A stretch of 64,000 nt of DNA, taken from the NCBI GenBank assembly GCA_963718065.1, contig CAVQYE010000012.1:1-64000 (forward strand), read 5' to 3'. Shown here piece after piece: positions 53,933 through 63,947 of the stretch; the first letter of the stretch is position 1; each line of letters starts with the position of its first letter. The stretch comes from CAVPGP01 sp963718065 (lineage in GTDB: Bacteria; Actinomycetota; Thermoleophilia; Gaiellales; Gaiellaceae). The position numbers were made by a program, and so were the translations under genes. Below the pieces are notes generated by a model. It was not told the origin of the DNA. It saw only the letters and a list, made by a program, of their open reading frames with translations, and did no database searches.

Positions 53933-55075
53933 TCACTTCGCGGAATCGCCGCTTTCGAACTCGGGCGTGCGATTGCCGGCCACCCACTCTGGGTCGGAAT
54001 CTAGCACCAGTCCAAACGGGACTATCCTCTGCTCGCCCCCGCGGTTGATTAGGTCGCGCATGCCATGCTTCGTTGGTACGCGGAGGATCGTGGGGCGAAC
54101 ACCCGCGCTCTGTTCAACGCGTTGGAGAACGCCGCGTGCCACGTCTTCGGTTTTGGAGACAACTTGCGTTGTCTCGGCCCGGGGCGCGTTGAACGGGCGT
54201 ATCAAGTGATGGATGTAGTTGTGGATCAGGCCGGGATGTGCGACTGATCCAATCAGGATGACGCGTTCGACTCGATCAGGAACCACCATCGAGCGGAGCG
54301 CCTCGGCGACTAGACGGATTGGAGCTCCGTTTGTCCAGTGGAATGCGGCCCAACAAGCCTTCTCCCCTGGAAGTTGGTCGAGAGCTTCTCGAAGGCGGGC
54401 CGCGAGTCGGCGGGCATAATGCGGCTCGCCGCCGTGTCCAACCATGACGGCGGCGGCCGCGCTTCGTGCACCGGGCCAAGCGTTCATGATCGCCCTTGGG
54501 GCAGCTCGGAGCATCTGTTTGCGGCCCTCTGGATCAACTCGCAGTTCGCCTCTCATGTCGCGGGTGTGAATAGTCACGAAACCGCGCGCCGGAATGAGAC
54601 TGGGTAGCCGATCCGCGGCGCGGCGGCTGAACTCCGCTTCGGCGTCCGAGAGACCAATCGCTTTAAACTCGATTGAGGCGGTTTCGCCGTTGGCATACGT
54701 GATGCCGAAATCCGCGTGCTTGCCTTCGTTTCGATGCGGCTCCAATTCAAACAGCGCATCTTCGGGAAGCGTTTCTGCCAACTTCGCGGCGGCTCGAAGC
54801 TCAGCCCAGGTCGGCCACACGTCGGGATCATCTCGAAGCTTGCGCATGATCTGCGACCGTTCGACGCGGTGTTCTTCGAGCAGTTGTACGGATTCAGCAA
54901 GGAAGAGAGAGCCGATCGCTCCGTCGGCATTTAGTGAACTGAGGAGTACGCGCTCAAGGTTGGGGAGGTTCCAACTCGCCACTTCCTGGTCAGCCGCTTG
55001 AAGCCGTGGCAATTCCACGCTGAAGAACCGCGCGGTTGCAATTAGAACTTCGTCACGATCGGCGAAAGGCGCCAT
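53933..55075 (-). CDS. Uncharacterised protein with possible PD-(D/E)xK nuclease motif
   Basis: 380 residues from ATG 55075. No family recognised. Residues 117-138 read EGKHADFGITYANGETASIE followed by FK, giving Glu117, Asp122, and Glu136-x-Lys138 in a strand-turn-strand context, the spacing of a PD-(D/E)xK core. Elsewhere it has helical regions (VERSQIMRKLRDDPDVWPTW; RRLAARLREALDQLPGEKAC) and a late beta-rich stretch (DRVERVILIGSVAHPG). GC is about 55-60 % against ~70 % around it, so it was probably acquired. A nuclease in defence or repair is a hypothesis only. Confidence 0.55.
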   Translation of the reverse strand: MAPFADRDEVLIATARFFSVELPRLQAADQEVASWNLPNLERVLLSSLNADGAIGSLFLAESVQLLEEHRVERSQIMRKLRDDPDVWPTWAELRAAAKLAETLPEDALFELEPHRNEGKHADFGITYANGETASIEFKAIGLSDAEAEFSRRAADRLPSLIPARGFVTIHTRDMRGELRVDPEGRKQMLRAAPRAIMNAWPGARSAAAAVMVGHGGEPHYARRLAARLREALDQLPGEKACWAAFHWTNGAPIRLVAEALRSMVVPDRVERVILIGSVAHPGLIHNYIHHLIRPFNAPRAETTQVVSKTEDVARGVLQRVEQSAGVRPTILRVPTKHGMRDLINRGGEQRIVPFGLVLDSDPEWVAGNRTPEFESGDSAK

Positions 55076-55149
55076 GACGCGTCAGTGTCGCGGCGGCCGC
55101 AGTCGCAGGATCCAGCCGGGCGGCTTCGCGAGAGACGTCCACTTGACGA

Positions 55150-55173
55150 AGGAGGCCCCGTACGGGGCCTCCT
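55150..55173 (-). terminator. 24-bp perfect palindrome downstream of nrdJ
   Basis: AGGAGGCCCCGT is followed directly by its own complement, a 12-bp self-complementary arm, about 40 bases past the nrdJ stop and before the next gene. It is the expected place for an nrdJ terminator; the T-run is short. Confidence 0.65.
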
Positions 55174-55213
55174 CGCGATTCACAATACTCCAGCTCGACA
55201 TTCAGCTGGTCAA

Positions 55214-57962
55214 TCAGCCGCAGCCCGTGCTCGTCCCGCAATCCCGGCACGTGTAGCAAGTGCCCGCACGCACCATGCGGCCGCCGCACCGCGAGCACTC
55301 GACTGCGTCTTCCCAGTTGTTGAAGAGCGCGGTCTGGCCCGGCGTGGCCGGCTGGACGTCGCAGCGCCGGCGCGTCTGACGGGCCGGCGTTGTACGCGGC
55401 GGCCATCTTGGCGCGGACGTCGGCGCTCAGGATGCCGACTTCCTCCTGCTGGTCGACGGTCAGGAACTTCTTGCCGAACCAGCGGAAGATGTAGTCGACG
55501 ATCGACTTCGCCGTGCGGATGTCTGCGTCGTTCGTCAGGCCCGAGGGCTCGAAGCGCATGTGTGAGAGCTTCGAGACGTAGACCTCGGGCGGGACGCCGT
55601 ACTGCAGGCCCATCGAGACGGCGATCATCAGCGAGTTCATCAGGCCGGACATCGTCGTGCCGTCCTTGGCGATGTCGACGAAGATGTCGCCGGGGGTGCC
55701 GTCCTCGAAGAGGCCGACGTGGATGTAGCCCTCGTAGTCGCCGACGCGGAACTTGCGGCCGACCTCGGTGCGGTCTTCCGGGACGCGGCGCCGTTGCGGC
55801 TTCGTGCCGACGTTCGCCGGCAGGAGCGCTGCGGCTCCCTTGTCCGACTTGCCCGACAGCGGCTGGGCGACCTTGCAGTTGTCGCGGTAGATCGCGATCG
55901 CCTTGACGCCGAGCTTCCAGGCGTCGAGGACGAGCGCGGCGACGTCGTCGACGGTCGCCTCCTCGGGCATGTTCACCGTCTTCGAGATCGCGCCCGAGAT
56001 GAACGGCTGGACGGCGCCCATCATCTTCACGTGGCCGGTGTAGTGGATCGCCCGCTCGCCGACCGCGCAGTCGAAGACGGGGTAGTGCTCCGTCTTCACG
56101 TACGGGGCGCCGACGAGGGTGTTCCGCTCGTCGATGAACGCGACGATCTGGTCGACCTCGTCGGGTGCGTAGCCGAGCTTCTCGAGCCCGAGCGCGACGG
56201 TGCGGTTGACGATCGTGATCTCGCCGCCGCCGACGAGCTTCTTCGACTTGACGAGCGAGAAGTCGGGCTCGACCCCCGTCGTGTCGCAATCCATCATGAA
56301 GCTGATCGTCCCGGTCGGCGCGAGCACGGTGGCCTGCGCGTTGCGGAAGCCGGCGATCTCGCCGATGTCGAGCGCGTCGTCCCACGACTTGCGTGCCGCG
56401 TCGAGCAGATCGGCGGGCACGGCGGTCGTGTTCTCGATGTTCCCCACCGCGGCGCGGTGCATGGAGATGACGCCGATCATCGCGGCGGCATTCTTCTGAT
56501 ACCCCTCGAACGGCCCCATGCGGCCGGCGATCTCCGCCGACTTGCGGTACGCACGGCCGGTCATCAGCGCGGTGATCGCCGCTGCGTACGCGCGGCCGTC
56601 GTCCGAGTCGTACGGCAGGCCGCGGGCCATCAGCAGCGCGCCGAGGTTGGCGTAGCCGAGACCCAGCTGGCGGTACGCCTTGGCGTTCCCCTCGATCTGG
56701 GGCGTCGGATACGAGGAGTAGCCGACGCAGATCTCCTGCGCGAGGAAGACGACGTCGACCGCATGCTCGAGCGCCTCGACGTCGAGCTCGCCGTCCTCGC
56801 GGCGGAACTTCATCAGGTTCAGCGAGGCGAGGTTGCAGGCCGAGTCGTCGATCGACATGTACTCCGAGCACGGGTTGGACGCGTTGATCCGGCCCGTGTT
56901 CGGCAGCGTGTGCCACTTGTTGATCGTCGTGTCGTACTGGACGCCCGGATCGGCGCAGCGCCAGGCCGCCTCGGCGATCTGCCGGAGCAGGTCGCGCGCG
57001 TCCTTCGTCTCGACGACGGTGCCGTCGGTGCGGGCGGTGAGGTTCCACTCGGCGCCCTGCGCGGCCGCGTCCATGAACGCGTCGGAGACACGGACCGAGT
57101 TGTTGGCGTTCTGGTACTGGATCGAGGCCCAGTCCGCCGAGTCGAGCGACATGTCGTAGCCCGCCTGCTCGAGGACGCGCGCCTTCTCCTCCTCCTTGGA
57201 CTTGCACCAGATGAACTCCTCGATGTCCGGGTGGTCGACGTCGAGGACGACCATCTTGGCCGCGCGCCGCGTCTTGCCGCCGGACTTGATCGTCCCGGCC
57301 GACGCGTCGGCGCCGCGCATGAAGGACACCGGCCCCGAAGCGTGGCCGCCCTTCGAGAGCTGCTCCTTCGAGGAGCGCAGCTTCGAGAGGTTGACGCCGG
57401 ACCCCGAGCCGCCGCGGAAGATGACGCCCTCGCGGCGGATCCAGTCGAGGATCGAGTCCATCGAGTCCTCGATCGAGAGGATGAAGCAGGCCGAGCACTG
57501 CGGCTTCTCCTCGAAGCCGACGTTGAACCAGACCGGAGAGTTGAACGCGGCGAGCTGGTTGACGAGGATCGCCTTCAGCTCCGCCTCGAAGGTTTCCGCT
57601 TCGTCGTCGGTCGCGAAGTAACCGCCGGCGCGACCCCAGCCGCCGATCGTGTTGACGACGCGGCCGATCATGTGCTTGACGGACGACTCGCGCTCGGGTG
57701 ACCCCATCCGGCCGCGGAAGTACTTCTGGGCGACGATGTTCGTGGCCGTCTGCGACCAGAACTTCGGGAACTCGACCCCTTTTTGCTCGAAGACGGGCTT
57801 GTCCTTGCCGCCGATGAAGGCGTCCCGGAGCTCCCATTCGATCTCGTCGAACGGGTCGCGGCCCGCGATCGTGAAGTAGCGGCGGACGGCGAGCGTCTTC
57901 TCGTCGTCGACGACGATGTTGTGAATCTCTTCCGGTGCTTCGATGTGCTTAGCGGTCGCCAT
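55214..57962 (-). CDS. nrdJ: Vitamin B12-dependent class II ribonucleotide reductase, frameshift near the C-terminus
   Basis: About 915 aa; reduces ribonucleotides to deoxyribonucleotides using adenosylcobalamin, without oxygen. FNSPVWFNVGFEEKPQCSAC (active-site Cys), FRGGSGSGVNLSKLRSSKEQ, NPCSEYMSIDDSACNLASLN (Cys radical region and catalytic Asn/Glu), PTGTISFMMDCDTTGVEPDF, then the DUF/ATP-like region, KFLTVDQQEEVGIL. A one-base break near 55385 separates this from the C-terminus EDAVECSRCGGRMVRAGTCY and TCRDCGTSTGCG, which carries the redox Cys pairs renewed by thioredoxin. AGGGA precedes the ATG. I saw no B12 riboswitch upstream. Confidence 0.92.
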
Positions 57963-58102
57963 CTAGTTCCCTCCGGCCTCGGTTCGGATCCTGGTCGCCC
58001 GGCGTCCAGAGCGGACGCGAAAGCGGACCGATCAGGGTAGGACGGGGGGCGGACGGACCGGCTCGACTGGCCCTCGTGATCCCGAATTTTAGCGGCTCAG
58101 GG

Positions 58103-58639
58103 TCAGGCTAGAGGTGGCTTGGGGCCACGGCCCTGGAGCCGTTTTGCCACCACGCCTGCGGCGCCTGCTGCGATCAGCAGCAGCGCCAGCCCGCCGAGCA
58201 CGAGCAGGGGAATCGGAACGGAATCGGCGCTGGAGGGGCCGACGTCCTTGATCGCGTTCGGAACGGGGCCGCCGCTATCCGTGTCCCGGCCGATCGTGTC
58301 CGTGGTGTTGCCCGTGGTGTCGCCCGCTCCCGTGCCGCCACCGGTGCCCGTCGCCGTCCCGCCGCCGGTGCTGCCTCCGCCGATGCCGTTGTTGGGCGGC
58401 TTGCCGGCGAGGACGTTCTGCAACGCGCGCTTCAGGTCGTCCTTCGCGTTCGAGTAGACCTCGACGTCCGGCGGCAGGTGCTTGATCGCATCCCGGTAGC
58501 ACGCCGCGGGGTAGGTCTTGTCGATCCGTCCGTCATACCAGTCGTTCAGAAGCGTCTTCCAGCACGGCGCCGCCGAGGCGGTGCCGGCGCTGATGAAGAA
58601 GAGCGCAGCGGAGATGAAGAGGATGCGGGGAAGCTTCAT
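58103..58639 (-). CDS. Exported protein with Gly/Thr-rich stalk and C-terminal membrane anchor
   Basis: 178 residues from ATG 58639. Signal peptide 1-23 (KLPRILFISAALFFISAGTA). The mature head has two or three cysteines and a small helical domain (PCWKTLLNDWYDGRIDKTYP, AACYRDAIKHLPPDVEVYSN, DDLKRALQNVLAG). A low-complexity GGGT/TGG linker (about 92-120) follows, then a C-terminal helix PIPLLVLGGLALLLIAAGAA with basic tail. It therefore sits outside the membrane on a stalk. Unknown family, frequent layout in this group of bacteria. Confidence 0.7.
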   Translation of the reverse strand: MKLPRILFISAALFFISAGTASAAPCWKTLLNDWYDGRIDKTYPAACYRDAIKHLPPDVEVYSNAKDDLKRALQNVLAGKPPNNGIGGGSTGGGTATGTGGGTGAGDTTGNTTDTIGRDTDSGGPVPNAIKDVGPSSADSVPIPLLVLGGLALLLIAAGAAGVVAKRLQGRGPKPPLA

Positions 58640-58783
58640 GCAGATGTGCAACGGCGAAGGGGCCTCATCGGACACGGTGTCCCAGTCGAGTCTTCCTCTC
58701 GGCGGTGATGGTCGAGTATGGCTCGTGTAAACGGTTCGTAAACGGAGCCAGTGCGGCCGGGCCATCCTATAGCTTCGCCTTTC

Positions 58784-60713
58784 ATGCGTCGTCTGCTCCT
58801 CGTGGCTGCGCCGGCGCTCGTCGGCGTGGCCCTGTTCTTCGGCGGCGCGGCCGGCAGCGGCTCGCTGCCGTGGGTCGGGACTGCCGTGCTCGCGCTCGCA
58901 GCCGCGGCGCTGCCCGTCCCCCGGCTCGACGCGTGGGGTTGGGCCGCAATCGCGCTGCTGGCCGCGTTTGTCGCCTGGTGCGGGCTCTCGATCGCCTGGT
59001 CGTGGCTGCCCGACCGGTCGTGGGAATACCTGAACCGGGGTCTCGTCTATCTCGCGTTCCTGGCACTCGGGCTGGCGCTGGCCGGGCGCGTCCGCGAGGT
59101 GGCGCTCTCGCTCGCCGTGCTGCTCGGTGCGGTCGTCGCCTGGTCGCTCGCCGGGAAGGCCGTACCGTGGCTCGGCGGAGACGACCGCGTGGCGCGGCTG
59201 CGCGATCCGGTCGGGATCTGGAACGAGCTCGCTCTGCTCGGCGACCTGGCGATTCCGCTTGGGCTCTGGGTCGCGACCGAGGTGCGGCGGCGGGCCGGGA
59301 CGCTCCTTCTCTACGGCTGGAGCGTCGCGATCCTGCTCACGCTCTCGCGCGGGGGAGCGATCGTCGCGGTCGCGGTCGCGGCGCTCTGGATCGTGCTCGG
59401 CTCGCGGCGGTTCGAGAGCGCGGTCGCGATCGTGGTCGCCGCGGTGCCCGGCGCCGTCGTGGCGGCCGTGGGATTCGCTCTGCCTGGGGTGACGTCGAAC
59501 GACCAGCCGCACTCGGTGCGGGTGCACGACGGCCTGCTGTTCGGGCTCGCGCTCGTCGCGGGCGCGGTGCTCGTCGCACTGGTGCCGGCGGTGGCCCCGG
59601 AGGCGCGCCGGCGCCTGCTCGTACGACGGGCGCTCGCCGGGCTGGGGGTCGCCTGCGCGATCGTCGGGATTGCGATCGCGGCGACCAACGCCTCGTCGTG
59701 GTGGGACGAGTTCCGCAATCCGGCGTCGGCCGAGACGAGCAACGACCCGGGGCGTCTCGCGTCGGCGAGCTCGAACAACCGCTGGCGCTGGTGGGGCGAG
59801 GCGGTGGACGGCTGGCAGCTCCGCAAGCTGGCGGGGACGGGGGCGGGGTCGTTCGAGCTCGTGCACAAGCGCTTCCGCGACAACAATCAGGCGGTCACCG
59901 AGCCGCACGATTTGCCGGTGCAGTTCCTCTCCGAGACGGGGCTCGTCGGCCTGGCGCTCTGGCTCGGAGCGTTCGCCGCCGCCTTCGTCGCCATCTTCCG
60001 CCGCCGGCCGCAAGGCCCGCGACTCGCGCTGGCGCTCGGCGTCGTGGCGTTCGTGCTGCACGGCCTGCTCGAGATCGACTGGGACTTCCTCGCCGTCTGC
60101 GCGCCGGTGTTTCTCATGCTCGGCACTGCGCTCGGGCGGGAGGAGCCGCGGCCGGCGCCGCTCGCGCTGGCGGCTCGGCGCCGGAGCGCTCGCCGTTGCC
60201 GGGGCCGTCTCGCTCTTCTCACCCTGGCTCGCGACCCGGGCGGTCGACGATGCCTACGCCGCGCTTGGCAAGCGCGCCGCCGTCGACCACGCCGACAGGG
60301 CGCGCGCGCTCGATCCGCTCTCGATCGAGCCGCTCCTCGCCCGCGCGAGTGCCAAGCTCGCCCTGCACGACCTGCCCGGCGCCTACTCGGATTACTACAA
60401 GGCGCTCGACCTGCAGCCGGAGAATCCCGAAGGCTGGTGCGCAATCGGCAGCTTCGAGCTCGACGTCGTCAATCTGCCGCAGCGTGCCTACGAGCACCTG
60501 AACCGCTGGTACACGCTCGACTCGCAGGGGCCGTGCCTCGACCTCCTCGACCGGGCCAGGCGCGCGGTCAATTCGGGCGGCGGCTCAGCTTACGCGGCGC
60601 CGAGGATGACGGCGGCGTGCGCGCCGAGCAGCTCGCGCTTCGAGAGGCCGTCGAGCGGGCCGACAACCTTCACGCGCAGGTCGCGGGCGAGCCGTAGTCC
60701 CTCCGCACGGTAA
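58784..60713 (+). CDS. O-antigen-ligase/Wzy-like membrane protein with TPR tail, one frameshift
   Basis: About 640 residues. Roughly twelve membrane helices; the family region RVHDGLLFGLALVAGAVLVA, NNRWRWWGEAVDGWQLRKLA and GTGAGSFELVHKRFRDNNQA (conserved GTGxGSF and the HND-like loop EPHDLPVQFLSETGLVG) fits O-antigen ligases and polymerases. A break near 60175 leads into GAGALAVAGAVSLFSPWLAT, then TPR-like repeats (ADRARALDPLSIEPLLARAS; YYKALDLQPENPEGWCAIGS). As sequenced the frame runs 120 bp over the opposing LytR_C gene, so the true end, near 60590, is uncertain. Confidence 0.75.
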
Positions 60714-61174
60714 CCGGGGCGGTACATGACGACGGTCGTCGCGTAGTCGGAGCGCGGGGCGTTGCCGGTCGTGCCGAGCTGGTAGCCGTGCCTGCGAACC
60801 TTGTCCGCCTCCTCCGAAGCGGCGCCTCTGCGGCCGTTGCCGTTCAGCACCATGATCGTCATCTGCGAGCGGGCGAGCTTCGGCTTGCCGGCGGCGACGA
60901 TCTTCGGCGGTGCGTCCTTCTTCTTGATCGGCGTGAACGCGTGCACCTCGGCCGAGGCGCGCATCTGCTTCGAAAGCGGCTTCGCGAGCAGGACGGCACC
61001 GGCCCCGACGAGCATGACGAGCTCGAGCGCGGCCACGGCGCTCGCGATCAACGTCGCGGTCCGCCAGGGGCGGACGAGCGCGTCGGGGGAAGGAAGCGGG
61101 TGATCCAAGGCTCCACGTGATTCGCGGCGCCTTCGGATGCTCCTGCAGAGAGACTTGATGTGAAACTCCGGCAC
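60590..61174 (-). CDS. LytR_C-domain membrane protein
   Basis: 194 residues from ATG 61174. One membrane helix (about 40-65, LIASAVAALELVMLVGAGAV), a short linker, then a LytR C-terminal domain: MTIMVLNGNGRRGAASEEAD, GYQLGTTGNAPRSDYATTVV, MYRPGYRAEGLRLARDL and VVGPLDGLSKRELLGAHAAV, ending ILG. The domain lies outside the membrane and occurs alone or beside LCP ligases that attach glycopolymers to peptidoglycan. It lies among glycan genes, supporting an envelope role. Confidence 0.87.
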   Translation of the reverse strand: MPEFHIKSLCRSIRRRRESRGALDHPLPSPDALVRPWRTATLIASAVAALELVMLVGAGAVLLAKPLSKQMRASAEVHAFTPIKKKDAPPKIVAAGKPKLARSQMTIMVLNGNGRRGAASEEADKVRRHGYQLGTTGNAPRSDYATTVVMYRPGYRAEGLRLARDLRVKVVGPLDGLSKRELLGAHAAVILGAA

Positions 61175-61224
61175 GCACGGCTGGTGCGCCAGACACGGCG
61201 CGGCTCAGCCGGCTCGGGCTTGCC

Positions 61225-61240
61225 CGTAGTAACCACTATG
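61225..61240. repeat. Second copy of the CGTAG hairpin motif
   Basis: CGTAGTAACCACTATG resembles the motif at 5626-5641 (11 of 16 bases, with the same stem apart from one G-T pair). It sits in the ~150-bp divergent gap 61175-61328, which otherwise shows only GC-rich sequence. Confidence 0.35.
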
Positions 61241-61328
61241 CACGGCGCCCGACCCGACCGATCCGCTTGGTCTGGCCCATCCCCGCACGCACCCGAGCTC
61301 CACACCAAGTCTCTAGCATGATCGCCGC

Positions 61329-62454
61329 GTGCGGCATTTCTGGACGTTCGTATGGATCCGCGTCGCCTTCTGGGTCGCCGCGGCGGCGACGCTCCTCTGG
61401 ACGCCGCTCGCGCCGAAGGACGTGCCGGCCGACCGCGCCTGGGGACCGCTCTCCGATCTCTTCTTCGGGACGTTCGAGCACTGGGACGCGCAGTGGTACC
61501 TGCACATCGCGAAGGACGGCTACAACGCCACGTCGGCGGCGTTCTGGCCTCTCTATCCGCTGCTCCTGCACCTGCTCGGCTCCTCGCTCGTGCTCGGGAC
61601 GCTGCTCTCGCTCGCGGCCGGCGGCGTCGCCGCCTGGGCGATCGCGGAGATCGCGCGGCCGCTGCTGGGCGAGGACGGCGCGCGCGACTCGGTGCTGCTC
61701 CTGGCGCTGTGGCCGACCGCGTTCGTCTTCACGGCGCTCTACTCGGACGGGCTCTTCCTGGCGCTCTCCGCCTGGTCGTTCCTCTTCGCGCTGCGCGGGC
61801 CAGGCGTGGCGGTGCGGGATCGCCGGTGCGCTCGCGGTCGGGACGCGACTGCTCGGCCTGGCGCTCCTGCCCGCGCTCATCTGGCTCTTCTGGCGGCAGC
61901 CGCGCAAGCTCGTGCCGCTGCTTCTCCTGCCGCTGACGGTCGTCCTCTACGGGTGGTACCTCGACCGCCATGTAGGCAACTTCTGGGCCTTCTCGAAGGC
62001 GCAGATCTTCTGGCACCGGGAGACGGCGACGCTCGGGCCGATCGGCGGGCTCTGGGACGCGATCCAGGCAGGCGGGCACGGCGGCCTGCGCATCCTGCGC
62101 CACCTGCCCCGCGGGCAGGGCTATTCGCCGGCCGACCGGATCGCCTTCTGGAACGCCGTCCATCTCTTGCTGCTCGTCCCTGCCGGCTGGTTGACCTGGG
62201 TCGCCTGGAAGCGGCTCGGGACTGCCTTCGGGCTCTATTCGCTCGCGACGCTGCTGATCGTCTGCGCGGTGCCGTCGCAGGGCTTCCCGCTGGTCAGCCT
62301 GCCTCGGTTCCTGATGGCCGACTTCCCGATCCTGCTGGCGATCGCCGCGCTGCTGCGAGACCGGCCCGGCTGGCGCACAGGCGTCCTCGTCTCGTTTGGC
62401 GCGCTCTCAGCTCTCGCCGGCGCCGCGTTCGCGCACGGCGTCTGGATCGCGTAA
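61329..62454 (+). CDS. PIG-V-family mannosyltransferase-like membrane protein, one frameshift
   Basis: About 375 residues from GTG 61329, with eight to ten membrane helices. EHWDAQWYLHIAKDGYNATS (the WDAxxYxxIAxxGY motif of PIG-V and related GT-C enzymes) and FWPLYPLLLHLLGSSLVLGT are diagnostic. A one-base break near 61805 separates FALRGPG from GALAVGTRLLGLALLPALIW. These enzymes add mannose from polyprenyl-phosphate donors on the outer face. Its 3' end overlaps the opposing epimerase gene by 48 bp. Confidence 0.83.
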
Positions 62455-63331
62455 CGAATCCCAGGTCCGGCGCAGGCCGTCCTCGAGCGAGACGGCCGGC
62501 TCCCAGCCGAGCTCGTCCCGGGCAAGCGTCACGTCGAGCACGCTGCGGCGCGCATCGCCCGCCCGCTCCTCGACGTGCTGCGGCGGGGCGTCCGAGCCGC
62601 TGACGCGCCGGCAGAGCTCGTGCAACTCGAGCACGCTGGTGGCGACCCCGGTGCCGACGTTGTAGACGCCGTGGTCGCGCGCCGACGCCGCCAGCACCGC
62701 GTCGACGACGTCCCCGACGTAGACGTAGTCGCGCTCGTTGCCGCCGTCGCCGAAGAGGAGCGTCGGCTCGCCCGTGGCCATCCGCTCCAGGAAGATCGAG
62801 ACGACGCCGCCCTCGAGCGACGAGTCCTGGCGCGGGCCGTAGACGTTCGCGAACCGCAGCACGACGGTGGCGATCCCGTGCAGCCGCCGCCAGGTCGCGA
62901 GGTACTCCTCGCCGGCGAGCTTCGCCGTCCCGTACGGCGAGACGGGCCGGCGCGGCGCTGTCTCCGCCGGCGGGCTCGTCGACGTCGCCGTAGATCGCGC
63001 CGCCGGTGGAGCTGAAGACGACCGCGGCGCCGGCGGCGCGGGCCGCTTCGAGCACGTTGATCGTCCCGACGACGTTCACCTCGGCGTCGTAGCCGGGTCG
63101 TTTCACCGAGGTGCCGACGTCGGCCTGGGCCGCCAGGTGGAAGACGACCTCGGCGTCGACCGTGAACGGCTCGCGGATGTCGTGCTCCAGCAACGCGGCG
63201 TCCAAGTTCAGGAACTCCCGCTTCCCGGTCGCGAAGTTGTCGACGACGAGCACGTCGTCGCCGCGCTCGACGAGGGCGTCCACGAGGTGCGATCCGATGA
63301 AGCCCGCACCCCCTGTGACGACCGCCTGCAT
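62407..63331 (-). CDS. NAD-dependent sugar epimerase (UDP-glucose 4-epimerase-like), one frameshift
   Basis: About 307 residues, extended SDR fold: MQAVVTGGAGFIGSHLVDAL (NAD-binding GxxGxxG), FHLAAQADVGTSVKRPGYDA, VVFSSTGGAIYGDVDEPA (catalytic Ser/Thr), then, after a break near 62970, RPVSPYGTAKLAGEEYLA (YxxxK) and LRFANVYGPRQDSSLEGGVV, typical of UDP-glucose/galactose 4-epimerases. It makes a nucleotide sugar for the surrounding glycan genes. Divergent from tmk with 22 bp between the two start codons. Confidence 0.87.
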
Positions 63332-63353
63332 GGGGCCGTATCGTACGGACTCG

Positions 63354-63947
63354 ATGTTCGTGACGTTTGAAGGCCTCGACGGCTGCGGGAAGAGCACCCA
63401 GGTGGAGCTGCTGGCGGCTGCTCTGCAGGAGCACGGGCGCGAGGTGATCGCGACGCGCGAGCCCGGCGGCACCGAGGTCGGCGAGGGGATCCGTGACCTG
63501 GTGCTCCACGGCCCGCAGATGACGCCCTGGACCGAGGCAGCGCTCTATGCAGCCGCGCGCGCGGAGCTCGTCGAGGAGGTGATCCGCCCGGCCCTCGAGC
63601 GGGGCGCCGCGGTGATCTGCGACCGGTACATCGACTCGTCGATCGCCTACCAGGGGATCGCCCGCGAGCTCGGCGTCGGCCGCGTGCTCGAGCTGAACCT
63701 CGCCGCGGTGCGAGGGCTCCTGCCCGAGCGGACGTTTCTCTTGCAGATGAGCCCCGAGGAAGCGCAGGCGCGGCAGACGGGCAAGCCGGACCGGATCGAG
63801 CGCGAGCACGACTCGTTCCGCTCGGCGGTGGAAGAGGCGTACCGGGGGCTGGCGGCGATCTTCCCGCAGCGGATCGTCTCGCTCGACGGGACAGCCGAGC
63901 CGGAAGCGATCGCGAAGGAGGTCCGTGGGCACCTGGGACTTTCCTGA
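63354..63947 (+). CDS. tmk: Thymidylate kinase
   Basis: 197 residues. FVTFEGLDGCGKSTQVELLA is the P-loop (GLDGxGKST), EVIATREPGGTEVGEGIRDL the DR/EP loop, VICDRYIDSSIAYQG the DRY substrate motif, and the LID region RQTGKPDRIEREH. It phosphorylates dTMP to dTDP. The start is ATG 63354. It overlaps the next frame (holB) by 23 bp, the usual tmk-holB order. Confidence 0.94.
   Translation: MFVTFEGLDGCGKSTQVELLAAALQEHGREVIATREPGGTEVGEGIRDLVLHGPQMTPWTEAALYAAARAELVEEVIRPALERGAAVICDRYIDSSIAYQGIARELGVGRVLELNLAAVRGLLPERTFLLQMSPEEAQARQTGKPDRIEREHDSFRSAVEEAYRGLAAIFPQRIVSLDGTAEPEAIAKEVRGHLGLS

Noticed and set aside
55719..57701. 660-codon plus-strand open frame
   Set aside because: Complete antisense shadow of nrdJ.
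57963..58102. Possible cobalamin riboswitch in the nrdJ leader
   Set aside because: No B12 box (GCCACTG-like) or suitable stems were found on the minus strand, and the leader is short.
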